From assembly GCA_000996895.1 (NCBI GenBank), contig LCBB01000011.1, positions 1-37,549 of the forward strand: 37,549 bases of DNA, in the 5' to 3' direction. The position numbers and the translations under genes are program-made. Below, piece by piece: positions 7,890 through 17,716 of the stretch. Every line of letters begins with the position of its first letter. Position 1 is the stretch's first letter. The notes under the pieces are model-generated. The model was not told where the DNA came from. It was given only the letters and a program-made list of their open reading frames with translations, and did no database searches. This stretch comes from a candidate division WWE3 bacterium GW2011_GWC2_41_23. Its GTDB lineage: Bacteria > Patescibacteriota > WWE3 > UBA101185 > UBA10185.

Positions 7890-9200
7890 GTGGATCCTAA
7901 GTTTTTAAATCAATCAGATATGGGCTTTAACCAGCCCGACCCCAAGGAGGTTGAAATGGTTAAGATTTTGGAAAGTGTAAAGAGAATTCCCGTTCGGACC
8001 TTGCTGATAGTCGTAGTTGTCATTCTTTGCGCGGGTGTTTTCGTTTTGCTCGGGAGCAACGCTGTTGCCCTCGCAAAACAGGCCGCCGCGCCAGCCGCCG
8101 CTCCTGTTCTTGAAAAAGCGCCTGTTGTGGCTCCTGTGGTCAAGGCGCCTGCCGCTTCCGTTTCCGCTCCTGTTGTTGCAGCGCCTGTCGTTGCAGCTAA
8201 AGAGCCTCAGCAATCCCGCTCAGCGGAAGTCGTTACGACCATCCGCCAGGTTGGAGGGGCCGAGGAGATCGTGAGAGACTGGCACAACAAAAATGCCGAT
8301 CAGGTCACCTTTCCATATGTCGAAGATCTCGGATGGGAAGACATATTAAGGATTGACGGTAAGCCAGCCATTCTCGTGGCGTGGTGTGCTAACAAAGGCA
8401 CATCAAGTGTTGCCGGTGAGGTCTATCTTTTTGACAAAGGTTACTGTGGGGCTACTATTACCACGGAACCGTCAATAATTTTAGTTACCTCGTGGAACGA
8501 TTCAGCCAAAGACGTTAAAGAACAACATCGCGATATGTGGGCTGAGGCTTATGTCATTAACGAGAACATGGATCCTGAAGAAACCCTCGGGCGTTTGCTC
8601 TCTGAGTGGCTAGTTGTGCAAAGTAAGGATCTTGGTTTCAAAGTGGGTTTGACCGGGGAGCTCTCCAAAATGAAGTATTCGGAGGCACAAGAGGCTGTAA
8701 AATCCAACGAACCTCTCTTTCCTGATCAACTTCCACAATTACCCGCAGGTGAAAAGAAACCGATTATCATGACGGTTCAACGGGTTGGTTCAGATGGCAC
8801 GGTCATAGCCGACCTGAAAAACCGCGATGCGGAGTACGTAACAATGCCCGTCAAGGTTGAAGCGGAGTATGAAGGGATCCTGAAGGTCGACGGAAAGATG
8901 CAGCTAATCGTATGTATGTCCTCTGACCCCGGGACTTTCAAGTTCCAAGACGTGTCTAAGGAAATCGATACCGAATTTGTTGCGTGTGTAATTACGCACG
9001 AATGGCTCTCGATTGTTGTAGGCACGGGATATAACGAAGACAATGGGCGGCGCAACATCTCTGGTGACGTCTACATTGTCCCTGCCGATGAGGATATCGA
9101 TGCGGTAGCCAAGTCCTACGCAACGATCCTTAACGTGAAAGAAAATAAACCGTACGTGTTTGTTATTCTTTCTGACGGATCCTTGTTCGAAATAAAGTAA
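7890..9200 (+). CDS. Single-pass membrane protein with two copies of an unknown extracytoplasmic domain
   Basis: TM (RTLLIVVVVILCAGVFVLLG), Ala/Pro/Val linker, then two similar modules. The start is more likely ATG 7956, preceded by AAGGAGG (7944-7950). Confidence 0.8.
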   Translation: MDPKFLNQSDMGFNQPDPKEVEMVKILESVKRIPVRTLLIVVVVILCAGVFVLLGSNAVALAKQAAAPAAAPVLEKAPVVAPVVKAPAASVSAPVVAAPVVAAKEPQQSRSAEVVTTIRQVGGAEEIVRDWHNKNADQVTFPYVEDLGWEDILRIDGKPAILVAWCANKGTSSVAGEVYLFDKGYCGATITTEPSIILVTSWNDSAKDVKEQHRDMWAEAYVINENMDPEETLGRLLSEWLVVQSKDLGFKVGLTGELSKMKYSEAQEAVKSNEPLFPDQLPQLPAGEKKPIIMTVQRVGSDGTVIADLKNRDAEYVTMPVKVEAEYEGILKVDGKMQLIVCMSSDPGTFKFQDVSKEIDTEFVACVITHEWLSIVVGTGYNEDNGRRNISGDVYIVPADEDIDAVAKSYATILNVKENKPYVFVILSDGSLFEIK

Positions 9201-9225
9201 GACCCCACACTCACCCCTAACAAGA

Positions 9226-9316
9226 GGCCGTAAGAATTGTAGATGCTGAACCCTTTATTTTGTCTAACAAGACAATATATCGGATTCTCTTCTCGTTCTT
9301 ACGGCCTTGTTTTTTT
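9226..9316 (+). terminator. Rho-independent terminator with a long loop
   Basis: GGCCGTAAGAA ... TTCTTACGGCC then TTGTTTTTTT. Confidence 0.75.
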
Positions 9317-9378
9317 GTGCGGGTTTTTCAAAAGCATACCTCTTAACCCCGCGCAACCAACGTGCTACCATATATTCA

Positions 9379-11709
9379 ATGGAGATTTCGAAGCTTCCGG
9401 AGAGATTTTCGGAAAAGATAAGAACACTGTTCTCGGACAAATATGTGGTTGCTTTGACCGTCATTATAGTATTTCACTTCACTTTAAATGCACTCTGGCA
9501 GGTTTTAAATACAGCGCCTCCCACGTGGGACAGTGCAGGTCACATAGTGCTTTCCTATATTTTTACTGACAGATTCCCCGAGTTTTTCGGCGGTCACGCC
9601 AACTTAATATCTCTGATAAAAGTCTCAACATACTACCCGCCGTTTTTACACTTTCTGGGCAGTATTGTATTTTTTGTAATAGGAAGAAACTACGAGTATG
9701 CCCTAATGCTGGGGACCGGTTTTTTCATTGTCGCTCAAATCTATTTGTATCTATTAGTTAAAGAAGTCACTCAGAACAAAAAGACAGCTGTGTTGGCAGT
9801 CTTGATATTCTCACTCTTTCCACAGGTTTGGGAGCAGAGCAGGCAGTATCACCTCGACGTTCCGCTTTGCGCTTTACTGCTCGGCGCCTTTTACCATTTA
9901 ATTAAATCCCGCGGACTCACAGACAAATACCATTCGGCGCTTTTTTTCTTTTTGTTAGCGTTCGCCCAACTGACGAAGTGGTATGCCTTTGTATTTCTTG
10001 CTTTCCCTTTCCTTTATCACGTTTTGTATTCTCCTCTAAAAGCCAAAGTATTACACGATAGAAACAGGTGGACGAACCTGATTGTAGGTGGAATCATTGT
10101 ACTTATTGTTGCCGCTCCCTGGTACGTTGTTAATTTCAAGACGATCTTAGAAAACGTTCAGGTGTCCTCAACGGCGGATGCCGGCGATCCGTCCGAGGTT
10201 CTAAGCTTCGAAAGTTTTTTCCACTACATAAAGCTTTCAACCACGCATCAAATAGGAATAATATCCATGTTTCTGTTCGTAGTATCGGTAATGTTTCTTT
10301 TCAAACAGAACAAAAATATGGGCAGATACGTTCTTTGGTCCACGTTGATACCTTATTTTGTGCTCACTTTAATCCAGAACAAAGACCTAAGATACATTCT
10401 TCCTCTGACCCCGCTTTTTGCCTTCGCCATCGCCTCTTTTTTCACTACGCGGCCGACAAAAATGTTTCCGAACATCGGTATAGGAATTTATCTTTTTTAC
10501 CTTTTTTTCTACTACTTCTTTTTCTCGTTTAATCAATATCAAACTTTGCCTAAATCTCTTTATTTCATATCTACGTTGTTTGCAGGACCGGGTTACAGAC
10601 TTACCTGGGTCGACGAGCCTTATTCTTATGCTTACAACGGCAAGGACTGGAAGGGTGAGGAGATAATGCACACGATAAATAAACTGGCAGACGAGGAGCC
10701 TAACATTCACGGTAAATACAGAGTTCTGGAAGTGTCGGATAACAGGTTTTATTCCATAGCATCCTTTGATATGTACCTGCTTGAAAACCGCTATTACGAA
10801 ATGAATTTACAAATTCCCTACAACCGCCCCGACGCAATGAGCGATGAAGAACTGGCGAATTACCTATCACAAATGGATTTTGCCATCATTCCGAAGGATC
10901 CAGGTCCTCCGGGACTGAGAAATATCGCTGTATTAAGACAGTTGGTGTCCTATTTTTTGGACGGACAGCATACTGAATTTGAACTGTCCCAATCATTTGA
11001 TTTGCCCGATGGAAATGTTTTGTACCTATTCAGAAGAAGTGATTACTTGAAATACAATAACCCCGCACTTTCCCAGGAACATCTCAGGATTTACATGGGA
11101 AACAACCTAATCCTTGATCGCGAGCTGCTGCCAGGGCGGTCTTTTAACGTGAGATTCTACAAGGAGAACGGGGAGTTTGTAGACATAAATTACCCTGAAG
11201 GAGGAGGAAACCAGATGAGGCTTAGTCTGGAAGGCGTGAATAGAGTCAAAATAGATTTACCGGCCCGTGAAATGAACATCAAGGAGTTGCATGGGTGGAG
11301 ATATTACGACCAGCACTTCGTTAGAGATAGCAAATATAACGATCTAATAAACGGCTCTTATGACACTTTTGTTTATTACTCCGGGAGACTTGCTCCGAAA
11401 AATGTCTTTAATGCGTTCACTGACTTTAACGGTTCTGTTGAGGTAGCTATGGGGGAGGGAGTAGTGAATATCACCGTTACCGACGCTTCAGATCCGGTAT
11501 ACGTAGCCTATGCTTATAACGGCTGGAAATGGGAATCAGCGTTTTTAGACAAGGATAAAGGTAATGTTTCTATCCCCTTACAGGACCTTATACAGATTGA
11601 GGTCACCAGTAAGAAACAAATCATCAAAGGGTTCGACAAAATGTGGGATTTTTTCATCTGTTACAACGGAAACGCCGTTTGTTTCTACCCTCTGGCTGTA
11701 ATCCTATAG
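9379..11709 (+). CDS. GT-C family glycosyltransferase-like polytopic membrane protein
   Basis: Many TM segments and N-terminal PPTWDSAGHIVLSYIF typical of PMT/ArnT-like GT39 proteins. ORF-track start 9307 lies in the terminator T-tract; ATG 9379 preferred. Confidence 0.78.
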   Translation: MEISKLPERFSEKIRTLFSDKYVVALTVIIVFHFTLNALWQVLNTAPPTWDSAGHIVLSYIFTDRFPEFFGGHANLISLIKVSTYYPPFLHFLGSIVFFVIGRNYEYALMLGTGFFIVAQIYLYLLVKEVTQNKKTAVLAVLIFSLFPQVWEQSRQYHLDVPLCALLLGAFYHLIKSRGLTDKYHSALFFFLLAFAQLTKWYAFVFLAFPFLYHVLYSPLKAKVLHDRNRWTNLIVGGIIVLIVAAPWYVVNFKTILENVQVSSTADAGDPSEVLSFESFFHYIKLSTTHQIGIISMFLFVVSVMFLFKQNKNMGRYVLWSTLIPYFVLTLIQNKDLRYILPLTPLFAFAIASFFTTRPTKMFPNIGIGIYLFYLFFYYFFFSFNQYQTLPKSLYFISTLFAGPGYRLTWVDEPYSYAYNGKDWKGEEIMHTINKLADEEPNIHGKYRVLEVSDNRFYSIASFDMYLLENRYYEMNLQIPYNRPDAMSDEELANYLSQMDFAIIPKDPGPPGLRNIAVLRQLVSYFLDGQHTEFELSQSFDLPDGNVLYLFRRSDYLKYNNPALSQEHLRIYMGNNLILDRELLPGRSFNVRFYKENGEFVDINYPEGGGNQMRLSLEGVNRVKIDLPAREMNIKELHGWRYYDQHFVRDSKYNDLINGSYDTFVYYSGRLAPKNVFNAFTDFNGSVEVAMGEGVVNITVTDASDPVYVAYAYNGWKWESAFLDKDKGNVSIPLQDLIQIEVTSKKQIIKGFDKMWDFFICYNGNAVCFYPLAVIL

Positions 11710-11711
11710 TT

Positions 11712-11740
11712 TTGACTTTTGCTTGTTTTGGGTGTAGAAT
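11712..11740 (+). promoter_or_regulatory. Sigma70-type promoter
   Basis: TTGACT-17 nt-TAGAAT upstream of the 11792 CDS. Confidence 0.6.
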
Positions 11741-11791
11741 AACTCCAATTTCCGATAAATAGACCTTAAAATAAAAGGAGGATGTGTATAG

Positions 11792-12754
11792 ATGAAGACC
11801 AAAATTGTTGTTTTCATCGTTGTTTTGTTTGTGTTGGTGGCAACTGTAGGCGTGGTTCTCGCCGAGTCATATGGCGAATCCAGTTGTGACCACTATATCT
11901 GGGTTGAATATCCAGGATCCCTCGGGGAAAGTGCTTCTTGGCATACTACGGATAAGGCTGTGTTGACCACAAGATTAAGTTCTTATTCCCTTGTGGAAAA
12001 GGCATTTATCATTGGCCACGGGGACTATACGCTCGCCGGGGTTCCGGCAAGCAATACCTGGGGATGTTACTATACAGGCGGTTACTATCCGCCCCAGAGT
12101 AGGGTAGACGAAATTGTCAGCAGTCTGAGTCCAGCGGAGTGTGTTTTTGTGAGTGAGGAAGGAACCATTACGGTCAATGTTCCGGTAAACGGTTCGTGCG
12201 TATTGCCTGAACCGCCCTCACCAACTGCAACTCCGACCGTGCTACCGACCGAAGCAGTCACAGTAACTGTATCTCCGTCTCCGCCAGCAACTCAGACACA
12301 AACGCCCACTTTAGAATTGCCACCCACTGCCACAGCAATTCCTGTACCCTCCGTTCTTCAAGGTGGTGTTAACACTGTAGAAAAATGGAACGGTGCCGGA
12401 AACGGAAGTAACTTGAGCATCGTAACGGGATATGCTTATGACATCGTAGCGGTGGCATACACCGAGCCCGGTACTCCGTTAAATTTGCGGATTGGGGTGG
12501 ATAAAGAGAACGATCCTAGCATCCAAAAGGGAACAGGCACGTTTAGCTGGAATCTGGCGGGATACTGGAATCTCGTTGTCACTTCCGATTCTAGTGGGGT
12601 TGTCGAGGTAGTGGTTCACGTGAGTTCCGTTTTCTGGTCACCTGGAAAAACTCACATTGTGGCAGCAGGATATGGGGATCAAACTCCCGAATCTTGGACT
12701 GCCACGGTTAGCAACGGGATGTATCAGGTCTTTTTACCTCTGGTCACTCGCTAA
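11792..12754 (+). CDS. Secreted protein with signal peptide, Pro/Thr linker and beta-rich C-terminus
   Basis: AAAGGAGG RBS; N-terminal signal MKTKIVVFIVVLFVLVATVGVVLAES; PSPTATPTVLPTEAV... linker; C-terminal FLPLVTR. Confidence 0.8.
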   Translation: MKTKIVVFIVVLFVLVATVGVVLAESYGESSCDHYIWVEYPGSLGESASWHTTDKAVLTTRLSSYSLVEKAFIIGHGDYTLAGVPASNTWGCYYTGGYYPPQSRVDEIVSSLSPAECVFVSEEGTITVNVPVNGSCVLPEPPSPTATPTVLPTEAVTVTVSPSPPATQTQTPTLELPPTATAIPVPSVLQGGVNTVEKWNGAGNGSNLSIVTGYAYDIVAVAYTEPGTPLNLRIGVDKENDPSIQKGTGTFSWNLAGYWNLVVTSDSSGVVEVVVHVSSVFWSPGKTHIVAAGYGDQTPESWTATVSNGMYQVFLPLVTR

Positions 12755-12767
12755 AAGCTAACTACCG

Positions 12768-12818
12768 AACGGTATCGAGAAGATGGGTTATCCCACTTTT
12801 TGGTACCGTTTTTTTTCC
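12768..12818 (+). terminator. Rho-independent terminator
   Basis: AACGGTA ... TACCGTT then TTTTTTTT, inner TGGG/CCCA. Confidence 0.75.
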
Positions 12819-12885
12819 TCTATGCTTGATTCCTTTGCCGAATCCCGCAATTGCCCAAACCCCACATAAAACCTATACTTAAAAG

Positions 12886-15800
12886 GTGCAACTCAGTGCT
12901 CCAAAACCACCGATATTTAACAAGTTCCCTGAAAGTCTTAAGAAAATAGGATTTTATCCTGCGCTTCTTTTTCTAATAATCCTCATAATTTGTATCAAAA
13001 ACTACACTCCCGGCACCTTTTTAACGGGATGGGACACCCTTCATCCTGAATTTAACCTGTCTTTATACTGGCAGCGCATTTTAGGCGGTGTGTGGCAGGA
13101 ACACCAGGGATTGGGGGCTGTAGCGTCCCAGTCTCACGCTTCAGAAATCCCGAGGATGGTACTGTACTCATTGATAGACCTATTCTTTGGCTTACGATTT
13201 GTCCGCTACGCGTACGCTTTTCTGACACTTTTCCTCGGTTCTTTCGGAGTTTACTTTTTTCTTAAGGATGTTTTACTCCGAAGGTTTGAAAAAGCCTCGA
13301 AATTATTGGGAGCGTTTGTCGGGGCACTTTTCTATCTCCTAAATCTCGGAACATTGCAACATTTCTACGTTCCTCTGGAGATGTTTTTGACTCATTTTGG
13401 ATTTTTAGGCTGGTATATGTGGTCTTCATCCCTGTTTTACCAAACGGGAAAACGCAAGTATTTGGTACTCTTTTTTCTATTCACTCTCTTCGGGTCTTCC
13501 CAGGCACACACGAGCACACTATTTTACGCATTTTTTATTTATTTCTTTGCCTATTTTCTACTCATACTGCTGACGGATCTTTCCCAAAAATTATCGTGGC
13601 GTCCGGAGTACCTAAAAAGAACAGCCATAATATTTGGAGCTACACTTATAATTAACTTTTTCTGGCTCTTGCCTAATTTTTACTTCGCTGTAGGCCACGG
13701 CGGAGAAGTGAATATGTCTAAGATTCACGGGTTGTTCTCTAACGAGGCTTTCCTGGCAAATAAAAAATACGGAGGTACGCAGGATGTTACTATCTTAAGA
13801 AGTTTCTTGTTCAGCTGGGGAGAGCACACGGGAAACGCACAGTACGGCGAGCTTCTGGATGAGTGGATTTTGCACCTCAACAGCCCGGGTGTGCTGATAT
13901 TGGGCTACGGACTGTTCATATTTGCTTGTATAGGAGTTATAGCCTCTGTTGTAAGAAGGGAAAAGTTCGGGTACGGGGTGTTTGCATTCTTTGCTATTGG
14001 CATATTCTTCCTTTTCAACGTCAATCCTCCGTTCGGAGGTCTTTTTGTGTTAATGCAGAACACCGTCCCTCTGTTTAAGGAGGCTTTCCGGTTCCCGTTT
14101 ACGAAGTTTTCAATCGGGTTAATGTTTGCCTACAGCGCCTTTTTCGGCTACGCGCTTAGTTGGTACGCGAATCTTTTTCACAAAATAACGCAGAGAATAT
14201 TACTTCCAAAATTTGTAAGGGGATCCATATTGGTTCTGGTAACTTCGCTTCTTATTTACTACATGTGGCCGGCCTTTTCCGGCAATCTCCTAAGTTCTTC
14301 AATGAGGGTAGATATACCGAAAAGATACTTTGAAATGTTTAAGTATTTTGACAGTCAGGAAGGTTACGGAAGAATAGCCGACTTTCCCGTGCATAGTTTT
14401 TGGGGGTGGGTGTACTACGACTGGATTCCTGCTAACCGTGGGGGGTACCAGGGCGCAGGTTTTTTGTGGTTCGGCATCAAACAGCCTCTCCTGAACCGGG
14501 AGTTTGACAGGTGGAATCTTCTGAACGAGCAGTATTACAGGGAAATGTCGTATGCTGTGTATTCCCGCGATCCGGACTTAATGACGGATGTTTTAGATAA
14601 ATACAAAATAAGATGGCTTTTGGTGGACGAATCGGTGATGATACCCGCAGCAGACAGCAAGCAGCTGTTTTACCCCGAAATCAAAAAATTGTTCGCGGAG
14701 ACACAAAAAATCTCACTTTCCCGCGACTTCGGGCAAGGGCTTTATGTTTACGAATATTCTTCCCCCCAAGTCATGTCCCGGGTTGAAAGTCACGATACAT
14801 TTTATCCGGTCGGGGACGTTGTTTATAAAGAACCATATGACACTGTTTATTCCTTCTACAATCCCTACATTAGCGGAGGAGAAGAGAATTTCCCCTATGT
14901 CGGGGTAACCAACACGGACGAGACCGTTAAAGAAGAGTACGTGCAGAATCAGGGTGACGTAACCTTCGTAAACCCGAAATTTATTACCGGGGATGCCATA
15001 CTAACAGGCAAGGACGAAAGCGGGGAGAAGTCTGCCCGTGTGCCGCTAACCGCGGCTCTTGAACGTTTGCCCGGAAACGCAGGACTGGTTTTTTCTATAA
15101 ACCACGTATCTTCCGGGGAAGAGTTGATGAGAACCACTTTTGATGGGATTGACAGCGGTTCTGCAGTAGCGATGTCAGTCAACGGTGACCCCCGCGGGTT
15201 GTTTATAAATTCTGCTGAGTTCGGAAAAAAAGAAGTCAACTTTTACTATAATGTCGGAGCCCCCAACAGTTTAAATATATTTACCTTAAAAGAGGGCAAC
15301 ATATCTATAATGGGGTATACCGGTGAGCTGGAGCCCTGCAGCGACCTTTATGGAATGAGCTCATACGAAATTAAACGGCTTGAAGACGGTTTTACTCTCA
15401 CGGGCAGCGGTTTGAAAGCTTGTCTAACGCTTCCGGTTACTTCGGTTCTGGATAGTAGTGAGGAGGTCAACGTCTCAAACCCCTATGTTATAAAAGCCGA
15501 CGTCACGCCGGATAACCCTTATTCTATTTGTGTTTTCAGCAATAAGTCCGGTTTGTGCGAGAACTATTACAGAGACGGTGTTCACATGTTCACTGTTAAA
15601 GGAAACGTGGGCGATTACTTTTTAAGATTTAACTCAAATGCGCTGGGGAGCAATAGTCCGGTAGCTACAACATTTAGGAATATAAAAATATATTCCGTAG
15701 AAAACACGATTGCTTCTCAGATAGTTCTTGATGAGCTTAAAGTCCTTACCCCCTTTGTGTCGGAGCCCTATAAGATCGCCAATAACATGTCTTTCGGAGG

Positions 15801-16524
15801 AAAGGCTACAGAGATGGATCACTACAACAGGTACTGTAACCTTCTACAAAATCAGGATGAAATGCCAAATATCTCAGGAACTCCGGGTGTTTTAACTTAC
15901 TCTTCAGCAGAAAACGCAGTGTGCGATTCCTTTCCGTTCCCTTATCTACCCCAGACAACAGGGTACCTTTTGGAAGTAAGAGCACATAATGTGGCGGGGG
16001 CGCCTCTGCGTATGTGCCTGACAAATGAGTTCTCAAAAAGATGCGATCTGTACGTCGAACTTCCCAAGAACCCTGAAATGGAAAGCTATTATTACCTCAT
16101 ACCCCCGATGGGTGACGAGATGGGTTACACGGTGAATTTTTCTAACCTTATTTTTGGTAGTGACTATACCGAGAATCAACTGGAATCGGTGCGCTTATCT
16201 CCCATACCTTATAATTATTTACGAAGTTTCCACACCGAAGTTTTACCTGAAAATGGGAAGCAACTGATTGTTTTGAACGAGGCATATGAAAAAGGTTGGA
16301 CGGCATTTTGCGGATTAGTCCCGTGCAAAGCCGAACATGTGACCGTTAATAACTGGGCGAACGGTTGGGTGTTTGAAGGCAAAAGGGACGCTTCGGGTAT
16401 AAAATTTATCTTTTTACCCGAGCTTCTGGAGTATCTGGGGTTGCTAATACTGATTCCCGTTGCAATTTTCACTTTTAGGTACAAAGAAAAATTTACTGAG
16501 GACAAGGGGGATCGGGATGAATGA
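12886..16524 (+). CDS. Very large polytopic membrane protein (YfhO/arabinofuranosyltransferase-like GT-C)
   Basis: 1212 aa; N-terminal multi-TM region with TGWDTLHPEFN motif, long extracytoplasmic beta-rich region, C-terminal TM. Confidence 0.7.
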   Translation: MQLSAPKPPIFNKFPESLKKIGFYPALLFLIILIICIKNYTPGTFLTGWDTLHPEFNLSLYWQRILGGVWQEHQGLGAVASQSHASEIPRMVLYSLIDLFFGLRFVRYAYAFLTLFLGSFGVYFFLKDVLLRRFEKASKLLGAFVGALFYLLNLGTLQHFYVPLEMFLTHFGFLGWYMWSSSLFYQTGKRKYLVLFFLFTLFGSSQAHTSTLFYAFFIYFFAYFLLILLTDLSQKLSWRPEYLKRTAIIFGATLIINFFWLLPNFYFAVGHGGEVNMSKIHGLFSNEAFLANKKYGGTQDVTILRSFLFSWGEHTGNAQYGELLDEWILHLNSPGVLILGYGLFIFACIGVIASVVRREKFGYGVFAFFAIGIFFLFNVNPPFGGLFVLMQNTVPLFKEAFRFPFTKFSIGLMFAYSAFFGYALSWYANLFHKITQRILLPKFVRGSILVLVTSLLIYYMWPAFSGNLLSSSMRVDIPKRYFEMFKYFDSQEGYGRIADFPVHSFWGWVYYDWIPANRGGYQGAGFLWFGIKQPLLNREFDRWNLLNEQYYREMSYAVYSRDPDLMTDVLDKYKIRWLLVDESVMIPAADSKQLFYPEIKKLFAETQKISLSRDFGQGLYVYEYSSPQVMSRVESHDTFYPVGDVVYKEPYDTVYSFYNPYISGGEENFPYVGVTNTDETVKEEYVQNQGDVTFVNPKFITGDAILTGKDESGEKSARVPLTAALERLPGNAGLVFSINHVSSGEELMRTTFDGIDSGSAVAMSVNGDPRGLFINSAEFGKKEVNFYYNVGAPNSLNIFTLKEGNISIMGYTGELEPCSDLYGMSSYEIKRLEDGFTLTGSGLKACLTLPVTSVLDSSEEVNVSNPYVIKADVTPDNPYSICVFSNKSGLCENYYRDGVHMFTVKGNVGDYFLRFNSNALGSNSPVATTFRNIKIYSVENTIASQIVLDELKVLTPFVSEPYKIANNMSFGGKATEMDHYNRYCNLLQNQDEMPNISGTPGVLTYSSAENAVCDSFPFPYLPQTTGYLLEVRAHNVAGAPLRMCLTNEFSKRCDLYVELPKNPEMESYYYLIPPMGDEMGYTVNFSNLIFGSDYTENQLESVRLSPIPYNYLRSFHTEVLPENGKQLIVLNEAYEKGWTAFCGLVPCKAEHVTVNNWANGWVFEGKRDASGIKFIFLPELLEYLGLLILIPVAIFTFRYKEKFTEDKGDRDE

Positions 16525-17530
16525 GATTTTAGTCACAGGAGGAGCCGGTTACATAGGAAGTCACGCTGTTAAAAGGTTACTGAAAGAAAATTACAAAGTT
16601 CACGTCCTGGATAATTTTACAACCGGCCGCAGACAAGCCTTGGAGAACCTGAGAAAATATGGAGAAATCAATGTAATTGAGGCCGATTTGAGAGACGGGG
16701 AGAAGGTTAAAAATGCCCTAACAGCGGGTAGTCTGAAGAACGTTTCTACCGTATTACACTTTGCAGGAGTGCTGTCTGTAAGCGAATCCATGCAGAATCC
16801 TCACAAGTACTTCTTAAATAACCTGATGGGGTCCGTTAACCTTTTGGAGGCTGTGAGAGAAGCAGGAATAAAGAACATAATATTTTCCTCGACCTGCGCG
16901 ACTTACGGCAATTCTCAGTATCTGCCTATAGACGAAGAACATCCGCAAAATCCCACCAACCCTTACGGGGAATCCAAGCTTATGGTGGAAAAAGCCATCA
17001 AGTGGTATTCGGCGTTGTTCGGGCTAAAGTATGTAATTTTCCGCTACTTTAACGTTTTCGGCTCCGATCCTGATTGTGACGTTGGGTACAGTTCTTTGCC
17101 CTCCGTTCACCTCGTACAGAGCGCCGTCAGAGGAGCATTGGGACTTTCCCCCTTTAACGTAACTTGTGCTGATAATTTCAAAACCCGAGACGGTACTCCG
17201 GTGAGGGATTACGTCGATGTTGTGGATTTGGTGGGCGCTCATTTTAGGGCGGTAAAGTATCTTGAAAAGGGCGGGGCAAGTGATATTTTCAATCTCGGTA
17301 CCGGTAAAGGTTACACAGTTTACGAAATAATTGACCAAGTAGAGAAAACCATAGGAAACAAGTTTGACCGCAATCCGGGTGAGATCCGTCAGGGGGAGTA
17401 CGCAGAGGTTTACGCCAACTTCGATAAGGCTACCGCTTCTCTCGGTTGGAACCCTTCCACTTCTCTTGAGACGGGCATTAATAACCTTGTGAACTGGTTC
17501 AAAAAGTACCCCGAGGGGCTCGAAAACTGA
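16517..17530 (+). CDS. galE: UDP-glucose 4-epimerase
   Basis: MNEILVTGGAGYIGSHAVKRL Rossmann motif, catalytic SSTCATYG...NPYGESK, NLGTGKGYTVYEII. ATG 16517 preferred over ORF start 16460. Confidence 0.93.
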   Translation: MNEILVTGGAGYIGSHAVKRLLKENYKVHVLDNFTTGRRQALENLRKYGEINVIEADLRDGEKVKNALTAGSLKNVSTVLHFAGVLSVSESMQNPHKYFLNNLMGSVNLLEAVREAGIKNIIFSSTCATYGNSQYLPIDEEHPQNPTNPYGESKLMVEKAIKWYSALFGLKYVIFRYFNVFGSDPDCDVGYSSLPSVHLVQSAVRGALGLSPFNVTCADNFKTRDGTPVRDYVDVVDLVGAHFRAVKYLEKGGASDIFNLGTGKGYTVYEIIDQVEKTIGNKFDRNPGEIRQGEYAEVYANFDKATASLGWNPSTSLETGINNLVNWFKKYPEGLEN

Positions 17531-17565
17531 CCCCAAACCGCCCTTCCTTAGACAACCCCATAGTG

Positions 17566-17594
17566 TTGACAAAAGTGCCAAATCGGGTTAGAAT
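17566..17594 (+). promoter_or_regulatory. Consensus sigma70-type promoter
   Basis: TTGACA-17 nt-TAGAAT. Confidence 0.75.
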
Positions 17595-17716
17595 ACCCAC
17601 ATGATTGATCCGTATGGTCAATCCAAGAGTACTAAGTTCCCTGCCAAATCAACAAAAACTGCCATATTTAACTTGCCGCAAGACAAGATGGGTATGGGTT
17701 TTGTTATTTGAATTAT

